A DNA stretch of 9,718 nt from an uncultured Clostridia bacterium (GTDB taxonomy: Bacteria > Bacillota > Clostridia > Oscillospirales > CAG-272), in contig CAMOHW010000021.1 of NCBI GenBank assembly GCA_946615525.1, positions 1 through 9,718 of the forward strand, written 5' to 3'. Position 1 is the stretch's first letter. Each line of letters opens with the position of its first letter. Below the pieces are notes generated by a model. That model saw only the letters and a list, made by a program, of their open reading frames with translations, was not told the DNA's origin and did no database searches. Made by a program: the position numbers and the translations under genes. Below are positions 1 through 5,681 of the stretch, piece by piece.

Positions 1-18
1 CCTTTTTGAAAAAAGTGG
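1..18. repeat. Edge-truncated A/T hairpin resembling the dispersed element
   Basis: The window opens with a T5-GA-A5 inverted repeat (C at 2, T run 3-7, A run 9-14, G at 15) followed by TGG. It resembles the TTTTTTGAAAAAAG cores of the hairpins at 3730-3751 and 4433-4455. The left arm is shorter than in those copies and the window edge prevents checking what precedes it, so membership in the repeat family is only a suggestion. Confidence 0.3.
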
Positions 19-42
19 TTCTCCCCCTCTCGCGCTCTCCCT

Positions 43-68
43 CTTTCCAAAAAACTTTTTGGGGAAAG
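43..68. other. Stem-loop in the leader of the ABC-F gene
   Basis: CCAAAAA (47-53) pairs with TTTTTGG (56-62) across a two-base loop. The outer CTTT (43-46) can pair with AAAG (65-68), leaving a GG bulge. The hairpin ends 12 bases before the ABC-F ribosome binding site. It is preceded by a pyrimidine-rich stretch (about 19-46). It could be the tail of an upstream terminator or a leader structure; the sequence does not decide. Confidence 0.4.
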
Positions 69-98
69 ATAATTTATTAGAAAGGAGTTGATCTTCCC

Positions 99-2048
99 GT
101 GCTTTTGTTGACCGCGAGCGATCTATCGATCTCGTTTGGCACCGACGCCGTTTTGGAAAAGGTGTCTTTTTCGGTTTCCGAAAACGATCGTCTGGGCGTC
201 ATTGGCGTCAACGGGTGCGGAAAGTCCACCCTGCTCAAACTCCTCTGCGGCGAGCTGGAACCAACCTTTGGCGCCGTGCATCTCGCACGCGGAAAAACGG
301 TTGGCATTCTGCGCCAGGACGACGCCTTTCTTGCCGCCGACAGGGATATGACTCTTTCCGAGCGGATGCTTGCCGCCTTCCCCGATCTGCTGGATGCCGA
401 GCGGCGGCTTGCCGAGCTGGAACCGTTGCTCTCCTCGGGCGAGGAGCGCGTCATTCGCGAATACACCGCCCTGCACGAATCCTTTTTGGCGTCCGGCGGT
501 CTGACTTTTCGCTCCCGCGCCGCATCCACGCTTGCAAAACTCGGCTTTGACGAAGAAACACGCGCGCGAACGGTGGCTTCGCTTTCGGGCGGTCAGCGCA
601 CGCGCCTTGCGCTTGCCGTGCAATTGGTGCGCGAGCCGGACCTGTTGCTCCTGGACGAGCCGACCAACCACCTGGATACGGAAACCATGGGGTGGCTGGA
701 AAACTATCTTGCTTCCTACCCCAAATGTTTCATTGCCGTTTCGCATGACCGCTATTTTCTGGATCGCGTCACCACCAAAACGCTTCATATTGAGCATCAC
801 GGCGCAAAACTCTATGCCGGCGGCTACACCGCCTCAATGGAGCAACGCCGGATCGACCGCGAGATTGCAGAGCGCCATTGGAAGAACCAGCAACGCGAGA
901 TTGCCCGCCAGGAAGCGTATATTGCCCAACAGCGCGCCTGGAACCGCGAGCGCAACATCATTGCCGCCGAGAGCCGCCAAAAACGCCTGGACAAAATGGA
1001 GCGCTTAGAACGCCCAAAAGCCGACGAGAAGTCGATCTCCATGCGCTTTTCCTCGGCAGGTGCTTCGGGCAATGACGTCCTTTCGGTGCGCAATCTGGCT
1101 TTTGGATATGCCGAAACGCCGCTCTTTTCGGGCTTGAACTTTACCGTCAAGCGCGGGGAGCGTGTGTTTTTGGTGGGACCGAACGGGTGCGGCAAATCCA
1201 CGTTGGTGCGCCTCCTTTTGGGCAAACTGGCGCCCAAGCGCGGCGTCATTGAGCCGGGCTACCATGTAGAAGTTGGATACTACGACCAGGAAAACCAAAA
1301 CCTCTCCCCGGAGAACACCGTTCTGGACGAGCTTTGGAACGCTTATCCCACGCTCACCGAAACCGAGATCCGCTCTACTTTGGGGCTGTTCCGCTTTACC
1401 GGAGATTCGGTTTTTCGCACGGTGTCGGTGCTTTCGGGCGGCGAGCGAGCCCGCCTGACGCTTGCAAAACTGATGCTCTCGCGCAAAAATCTGCTCCTGT
1501 TGGACGAACCGACCAACCACCTGGATATTGACTCCCGCGAGGCGCTGGAAACCGCTTTGGAATCCTTTGACGGCACCGTGTTTGCCGTTTCGCATGACCG
1601 CTATCTGATTGAAAAACTGGCAACGCGCGTCCTCTTGTTCAAGCCGCCGTTTTCGGGCTTTGGCGATCTCTTTTCCTACCCTGTGCAACATGAGGGAAAG
1701 GCGTTTTCGGAACTGACTGCCGAGCTTGCCGCACGCGCTTCGGGCGCCCCTGTAAGTCCGGCGCAAAAACCGGCGGAACCAACGCTTTCCGATCTGCCGA
1801 CCTCTCAAAAAGAGCGCTACCTGCAAGCCAAGCAGTCGGCAAGCGCCGAACGCAAACGCAAAGCGCGCCTGGAACGCCTGCAAGCCGAGGCAGAACGCCT
1901 GGAAAACGAGCTTGCCAAAATTGAAGAAGAACTCTACGGCTCCGCCGCAGCCGATTATCAGCGCGCCGCCGAGCTTGACTGCTCCCGCACCTCCCTGGAA
2001 TCCCAACTGATGGAAATTTACGAGGAGCTGGAAGATTTGAAAGAATAG
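99..2048 (+). CDS. ABC-F family ATPase with C-terminal coiled coil (YdiF/Uup-like)
   Basis: This 649-residue protein has two ABC nucleotide-binding domains and no membrane segments, the layout of ABC-F translation factors, which bind the ribosomal E site and relieve stalled or mispositioned peptidyl-tRNA. Domain 1 has Walker A at 36-44 (GVNGCGKST), signature LSGGQ at 162-166, DEPTNHLD at 186-193 and SHDR at 215-218. A charged helical linker (about 245-315, the tRNA-contacting element of the family) follows. Domain 2 has Walker A at 360-368, LSGGE at 445-449, DEPTNHLD at 469-476 and SHDR at 498-501. The tail (about 570-649) is rich in E, K, R and A and should form a coiled coil, as in YdiF, YfmR and Uup. 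All catalytic residues are intact. The GTG start at 99 is chosen because AAAGGAG lies at 81-87, 11 bases upstream, and the first residues match the usual start of domain 1. An antibiotic-resistance ABC-F is possible, but the coiled-coil tail and housekeeping setting argue against it. Confidence 0.93.
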   Translation: MLLLTASDLSISFGTDAVLEKVSFSVSENDRLGVIGVNGCGKSTLLKLLCGELEPTFGAVHLARGKTVGILRQDDAFLAADRDMTLSERMLAAFPDLLDAERRLAELEPLLSSGEERVIREYTALHESFLASGGLTFRSRAASTLAKLGFDEETRARTVASLSGGQRTRLALAVQLVREPDLLLLDEPTNHLDTETMGWLENYLASYPKCFIAVSHDRYFLDRVTTKTLHIEHHGAKLYAGGYTASMEQRRIDREIAERHWKNQQREIARQEAYIAQQRAWNRERNIIAAESRQKRLDKMERLERPKADEKSISMRFSSAGASGNDVLSVRNLAFGYAETPLFSGLNFTVKRGERVFLVGPNGCGKSTLVRLLLGKLAPKRGVIEPGYHVEVGYYDQENQNLSPENTVLDELWNAYPTLTETEIRSTLGLFRFTGDSVFRTVSVLSGGERARLTLAKLMLSRKNLLLLDEPTNHLDIDSREALETALESFDGTVFAVSHDRYLIEKLATRVLLFKPPFSGFGDLFSYPVQHEGKAFSELTAELAARASGAPVSPAQKPAEPTLSDLPTSQKERYLQAKQSASAERKRKARLERLQAEAERLENELAKIEEELYGSAAADYQRAAELDCSRTSLESQLMEIYEELEDLKE

Positions 2049-2090
2049 GAGAAAAAATTGTTGTTTTCTGCTCCGGGAAACACAATCTTT

Positions 2091-2202
2091 CGCCGCGCCG
2101 CCCGGCAGTGCCGGGTGCCAAACAAAAAGGAGAGCAAACCTTGCTCTCCTTTTCCTTTCAAACCGCCGAACGGCGGTTGGCGCGGCGGGGTTTTTCTTTT
2201 TT
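2091..2202 (+). terminator. Complex terminator after the ABC-F gene: multi-hairpin structure plus T tract
   Basis: Four helices can form in the transcript. P1 pairs 2091-2099 (CGCCGCGCC) with 2179-2187 (GGCGCGGCG), nine perfect base pairs. Enclosed are P2 (CCCGGC 2101-2106 with GCCGGG 2110-2115), P3 (13 perfect pairs, 2125-2137 with 2141-2153, three-base loop ACC) and P4 (AACCGCCG 2161-2168 with CGGCGGTT 2171-2178). The closing helix is followed by GGG and then TTTTTCTTTTTT at 2191-2202. P3 is flanked by A and T runs and would by itself be a bidirectional intrinsic terminator. The whole insulates dnaA from read-through of the upstream gene. Confidence 0.8.
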
Positions 2203-2209
2203 GCCCCTT

Positions 2210-2225
2210 AAATTGTAAACAATTT
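2210..2225. promoter_or_regulatory. Operator-like palindrome upstream of the dnaA promoter
   Basis: AAATTGT-AA-ACAATTT is a perfect 7-2-7 inverted repeat. It lies 19 bases upstream of the putative -35 hexamer of dnaA and just after the upstream terminator. Position and symmetry suit a dimeric regulator or an AT-rich upstream element, but the sequence does not match an operator I can name. DnaA boxes are absent from this promoter region. Confidence 0.35.
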
Positions 2226-2244
2226 GTTAATTTTTACCAAGCCG

Positions 2245-2273
2245 TTGTATGACAGAGATAGATATGATATAAT
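2245..2273 (+). promoter_or_regulatory. Sigma-A-type promoter of dnaA, extended -10
   Basis: The -10 hexamer TATAAT (2268-2273) matches consensus exactly and is preceded by TGA, giving an extended -10 (TG at 2265-2266). A weak -35 (TTGTAT, 2245-2250) sits at the ideal 17-base spacing. Transcription would start near 2280, leaving a leader of about 82 bases before the dnaA start codon. This also argues against any dnaA start upstream of about 2280. Confidence 0.75.
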
Positions 2274-2321
2274 AATGATGTATATTTATATTATTTTATT
2301 TTTAGGAATGAGAAAAAGGGA

Positions 2322-2345
2322 CCGGACGGCGGCGCGCCGCTCCGG
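2322..2345 (+). promoter_or_regulatory. GC-rich hairpin in the dnaA leader next to the ribosome binding site
   Basis: CCGGA (2322-2326) pairs with TCCGG (2341-2345). After a two-base bulge (2327-2328), GCGG (2329-2332) pairs with CCGC (2337-2340) around a CGCG loop. The core GCGGCGCGCCGC (2329-2340) is a perfect palindrome. The hairpin ends just before the GGAAAGGGA ribosome binding site (about 2347-2355), so it could influence initiation of dnaA translation. No riboswitch class is recognised. Confidence 0.5.
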
Positions 2346-2361
2346 CGGAAAGGGACTTTGT

Positions 2362-3723
<1,362 letters not shown>

Positions 3724-3729
3724 AGACCT

Positions 3730-3815
3730 GCACTTTTTTGAAAAAAAGTGCATCAAAAAACTTTATTAGACGGATAAGGTTCCAAAACTGCCCGGATGTC
3801 ATTTGGCAGGTTGAA
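3730..3815 (-). repeat. Dispersed hairpin repeat, copy A
   Basis: Copy A starts 7 bases after the dnaA stop codon. It consists of a hairpin (GCACTTTTTT 3730-3739 with AAAAAAGTGC 3742-3751), a linker (3752-3766) and a 49-base body (3767-3815). Read on the minus strand, the order is body - ATAAAGTTTTTTG - hairpin, identical to copy C at 6794-6881. The body matches that of copy B at 45 of 49 positions by eye. The hairpin may also serve as the dnaA transcript end, although no T run follows it on the + strand. Confidence 0.8.
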
Positions 3816-3825
3816 TTATCTTTTT

Positions 3826-3910
3826 ATAAAAGTTTTTGCCCAGCTTTTTTCAAAAAGCTGGTAGACGGATAAGTTTCCAAAACTGTCCGGGTTTCATTTG
3901 GCAGGTTGAA
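3826..3910 (-). repeat. Dispersed hairpin repeat, copy B
   Basis: The hairpin (CCAGCTTTTT 3840-3849 with AAAAAGCTGG 3852-3861) is followed directly by a 49-base body (3862-3910), which repeats the body of copy A exactly 95 bases downstream with four mismatches. To the left of the hairpin lies ATAAAAGTTTTTG (3826-3838), the linker motif in the opposite (+) orientation, as in copy C. The hairpin thus looks shared between a plus-oriented tail and a minus-oriented body, suggesting recombination or fusion of two copies. Confidence 0.8.
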
Positions 3911-3922
3911 GGTTCCTGTGCT

Positions 3923-3931
3923 TTTTCCACA
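3923..3931 (+). promoter_or_regulatory. DnaA box (TTTTCCACA)
   Basis: Differs at one position from the classical TTATCCACA and is the recurring form in this origin. It faces the inverted box at 3946-3954, and a one-mismatch box TTTTCAACA (3935-3943) lies between them, so three sites sit at 11-12 base spacing. Confidence 0.75.
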
Positions 3932-3945
3932 AGGTTTTCAACACC

Positions 3946-3954
3946 TGTGGAAAA
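3946..3954 (-). promoter_or_regulatory. DnaA box (TTTTCCACA, minus strand)
   Basis: Reads TGTGGAAAA on the + strand. It forms an inverted pair with the box at 3923-3931, with 14 bases between them. Confidence 0.75.
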
Positions 3955-4059
3955 GTGGTTGAAAAACCCGTTGGCAAGGTTTGGAAACGCTGTTGGCAAA
4001 AATGTAAAAGCCCCTTGTAGAGCCGCTTTGTGCCTTTGGAAAACAAACAGACCGCCGGT

Positions 4060-4068
4060 TGTGGAAAA
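4060..4068 (-). promoter_or_regulatory. DnaA box (TTTTCCACA, minus strand)
   Basis: Reads TGTGGAAAA on the + strand. It is an isolated exact copy about 106 bases beyond the first cluster, followed closely by the T-tract region. Confidence 0.72.
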
Positions 4069-4084
4069 GTGTAAAAACAGAGCG

Positions 4085-4136
4085 TTTTTCCCTCGTTTTT
4101 CCTTGATTTTTTCGTTTTTTCCACCGTTTGGTTTTT
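4085..4136. other. Phased T tracts (predicted curved DNA) in oriC
   Basis: Runs of five or six T begin at 4085, 4096, 4107, 4115 and 4132; the first three are exactly 11 bases apart. CGTTTTTCC occurs at 4083-4091 and 4094-4102, and with one extra T at 4113-4122. The last runs into TTTTCCACC (4117-4125), a one-mismatch DnaA box. Helically phased A/T tracts commonly bend DNA, which would suit an origin. Confidence 0.5.
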
Positions 4137-4212
4137 CACTTGGTTTACAAAACTACAAAAAATCGGCTTTGCAATAGGCGTTGGATCGATTTTTGAAAAA
4201 ACAGATCAAAAG

Positions 4213-4221
4213 TTTTCCACA
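4213..4221 (+). promoter_or_regulatory. DnaA box (TTTTCCACA)
   Basis: Exact copy of the origin box. A two-mismatch site CTCTCCACA follows at 4223-4231, exactly 10 bases later and on the same face of the helix. This starts the right-hand box cluster that leads towards the AT-rich stretch. Confidence 0.75.
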
Positions 4222-4244
4222 TCTCTCCACAGGTTTTGAGTGCG

Positions 4245-4327
4245 TTTTCCAGGTAGTTTTCCATTGATAAAGAGTTCCAAAAACCATTTTGCAGAGCCGT
4301 TTTTCGGAGTTTTCCATATTTTCCCCA
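4245..4327 (+). promoter_or_regulatory. Cluster of degenerate DnaA boxes flanking the unwinding region
   Basis: All are on the + strand: TTTTCCAGG (4245-4253), TTTTCCATT (4257-4265), TTTTCCATA (4310-4318) and TTTTCCCCA (4319-4327). The last two have one mismatch each to TTTTCCACA and are directly adjacent, 9 bases apart. They abut the AT-rich stretch, as expected for low-affinity sites from which DnaA extends onto melted DNA. Confidence 0.5.
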
Positions 4328-4329
4328 GG

Positions 4330-4379
4330 TTCTAACGCTTCTGTTTCTAAAATATTCTTCTATTCATTCTATTCTTCTC
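4330..4379. other. Candidate DNA unwinding element with DnaA-trio-like pyrimidine strand
   Basis: An AT-rich stretch with almost only pyrimidines in its right half on the + strand. From 4358 it reads CTT-CTA-TTC-ATT-CTA-TTC-TTC, with T at the centre of every triplet. In Bacillus subtilis the DnaA-trio element beside the boxes has a [CT]T[AT] repeat on this strand; several but not all triplets here fit. It follows the last degenerate box by a few bases and precedes a hairpin (4375-4392). Confidence 0.5.
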
Positions 4380-4426
4380 GCCTGCGCGAGAAAAAAAGAT
4401 TTTTTGTTCGCGGGGTTTTACCCCGC
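4375..4426. other. Three adjacent inverted repeats between the unwinding region and dnaN
   Basis: TTCTCGC (4375-4381) pairs with GCGAGAA (4386-4392). AAAAAA (4392-4397) pairs with TTTTTT (4400-4405) around GA. GCGGGGT (4410-4416) pairs with ACCCCGC (4420-4426) around TTT. A fourth palindrome (4433-4455) follows immediately. These may mark an origin boundary or a transcription stop upstream of dnaN; no T run follows the GC stems on the + strand. Confidence 0.55.
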
Positions 4427-4432
4427 ACCCTA

Positions 4433-4470
4433 CCAACTTTTTTGAAAAAAGTTGGATCAAAAACTTTAAT
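4433..4470 (-). repeat. Dispersed hairpin repeat, partial copy D (hairpin and linker only)
   Basis: An 11-base-arm palindrome (CCAACTTTTTT 4433-4443, AAAAAAGTTGG 4445-4455, single G centre) is followed by ATCAAAAACTTTAAT (4456-4470). This is nearly the linker of copy A (ATCAAAAAACTTTAT) in the same orientation. The 49-base body is missing; dnaN leader sequence takes its place. Confidence 0.65.
4442..4470 (+). promoter_or_regulatory. Candidate dnaN promoter formed by the repeat
   Basis: TTGAAA (4442-4447; five of six matches to TTGACA) and TTTAAT (4465-4470; five of six to TATAAT) are separated by exactly 17 bases. Transcription would begin near 4477, about 28 bases before dnaN. The -35 is the centre of the hairpin palindrome and the -10 is the end of the repeat linker. 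Confidence 0.5.
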
Positions 4471-4504
4471 CAAAAAGAAAATCATATATTGAGAGGACAA
4501 AGTA

Positions 4505-5656
4505 ATGAAAATCGTATTCAACCGCAAGATGATTATGGACGCCACAACCCCTTTGATGAACACGGTATCCGGCAAGACCACCATGACGGCGACCGAGGGC
4601 ATTCTGATTGAGGCATCGGCAGACGGTACCTGCATTCTGACCACCTTTGACTCCGAAAAAGGAACCCGGTTGCTTGTAAACGCCGAGGTTTTGGAGGCGG
4701 GAACATACATTCTCAACGCTCAAAAACTGACGCAGACCTTCCGCGTGATGGAAGGCGACACGGTAACCTTGACCGTCAGCGAAAACTTGCAGGCCTCTAT
4801 TGAAAGCGGAAAATCGGTCCACCGTATGAACGCGCTTGCCGCAAGCGAATATCCGGCAATTCCGAGACTGGAAACCGAGGACGGGTTTGTCGTCAATCAG
4901 GCAATTTTGAAAGAGATGATTGCCAAAGCCATGTTCGCTATGGCAAACAACGACCAAAGAGTGGTGCTGAACGGTTGCTATTTCCGCGTGACCGCAAACG
5001 AACTTTTGCTGGTTTCCTGCGATAGTTTCAAACTGGCAAAATGCGGCATCTCCACAGATGTGGAAAACCGCAACAAGGACGAAAGCCCGCTCAAGTTCTC
5101 CTTCATTGTTCCCACCAAGACGGTCAACGAACTTTACCGCATCCTGGAAGATGACGAGGAAGCCACCGTCCGCGTTTGCCTGAGCCGCAAAAACATTATT
5201 TTCCACTTTGAAAATATGATCTTCTTCTCTCATTTGGTAGAGGGCATCTATATTGAATACGACCGCATCATCATCAAACAGCACCGCATTTTTGCCACTT
5301 GCGACCGCGAGCGCCTGATCGCCGCTCTGGAACGCGCCGCCCTGGTTACCGAGGAAAAGGTTGCCGGCAGCGTTCGTTCGCACGTCAAATTGCAATTTGA
5401 GGGGAACTTGCTCAAAATCTCGGCAGTTTCCACTCTTGGTTCCACCTATGATGAAATTGAGATCGAGCACGAGGGCGACGATATCCTCATTGCCTTTAAC
5501 AACCGCTTCCTGATCGAGAGCTTGAAGGCATCCAAAGCCGAAAGAGTAAAAATCTCGCTTTCCACGCCGCTGACCAGCATCAATATTGAGCCGGCGGAAG
5601 ATCTGGGCGCGCAGACCGAGTTGTTCATGCTCCTGCCCGTCCGTATGAAAGAGTGA
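4505..5656 (+). CDS. dnaN: DNA polymerase III sliding clamp (beta subunit) DnaN
   Basis: The beta clamp is a dimeric ring that tethers DNA polymerase III and many repair proteins to DNA. At 383 residues it is close to the usual 365-380. Family features seen: N-terminal MKIVFNRKMI, the ASEYPAIP segment (113-120), the FSHLVEGIYIEYDRII region (241-256), FNNRFLIESL (331-340) and the C-terminal LLPVRMKE (376-383), which is the conserved end forming part of the partner-binding cleft. The ATG at 4505 has GAGAGGA (4491-4497) at 7 bases. It lies directly downstream of oriC and probably has its own promoter in the partial repeat at 4442-4470. It is followed after 25 bases by recF, likely co-transcribed. 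An exact DnaA box (5059-5067) lies inside the gene. Three clamp domains are expected; no truncation is seen. Confidence 0.97.
   Translation: MKIVFNRKMIMDATTPLMNTVSGKTTMTATEGILIEASADGTCILTTFDSEKGTRLLVNAEVLEAGTYILNAQKLTQTFRVMEGDTVTLTVSENLQASIESGKSVHRMNALAASEYPAIPRLETEDGFVVNQAILKEMIAKAMFAMANNDQRVVLNGCYFRVTANELLLVSCDSFKLAKCGISTDVENRNKDESPLKFSFIVPTKTVNELYRILEDDEEATVRVCLSRKNIIFHFENMIFFSHLVEGIYIEYDRIIIKQHRIFATCDRERLIAALERAALVTEEKVAGSVRSHVKLQFEGNLLKISAVSTLGSTYDEIEIEHEGDDILIAFNNRFLIESLKASKAERVKISLSTPLTSINIEPAEDLGAQTELFMLLPVRMKE
5059..5067 (-). promoter_or_regulatory. Exact DnaA box inside dnaN
   Basis: TGTGGAAAA on the + strand, identical to the origin boxes, lies in codons 185-188 of dnaN. With the preceding CCACA (5052-5056) it forms the palindrome CCACA-GA-TGTGG (5052-5063), so a degenerate box faces it. 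It encodes ordinary clamp residues, so it may be coincidental. Confidence 0.35.
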
Positions 5657-5681
5657 TTTTCGGGAGTCGTAATTTTTTGAC

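Larger units (their letters stand above)
3724..4504. other. oriC: gene-free replication origin between dnaA and dnaN
   Basis: This 781-base region sits where Bacillota commonly carry the unwinding part of oriC. It has no credible gene. Left part (3730-3910): two repeat copies with hairpins. Middle (3923-4327): four exact TTTTCCACA DnaA boxes on both strands and several one-mismatch boxes, with phased T tracts at 4085-4136. Right part: an AT-rich pyrimidine stretch (4330-4379), then four adjacent inverted repeats (4375-4455), and a promoter-like pair before dnaN. Open reading frames here run through the repeats and boxes and look non-coding. Confidence 0.9.

Noticed and set aside
99..2048. Antibiotic-resistance ABC-F or a transporter ATPase
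   Set aside because: There is no permease partner, and the C-terminal coiled coil with a standard linker points to a housekeeping ABC-F; resistance cannot be excluded but nothing in the sequence supports it.
2091..2187. tRNA or tRNA-like gene
   Set aside because: The fold has four helices but no anticodon arm, T-arm GTTCRA or other tRNA landmarks, and loops are only two or three bases.
2308..2361. Earlier dnaA start (ATG 2308), or the TTG further upstream
   Set aside because: AGGA directly abuts the ATG, the added residues would come from the GC hairpin, and the TTG lies before the predicted transcription start. The start at 2362 gives a standard DnaA.
3730..3910. CRISPR array
   Set aside because: Only two direct repeats with a structured spacer and no cas genes; a third copy is inverted and 2.9 kb away.
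3894..4139. Open frame of 81 codons on the minus strand in the origin
   Set aside because: It is the complement of the same box and T-tract sequence, lysine- and phenylalanine-rich, with no start signal.
3836..4177. Open frame of 113 codons on the + strand in the origin
   Set aside because: It runs through repeat copy B and the DnaA boxes, has no ribosome binding site, and its composition is that of T-rich DNA read in frame.
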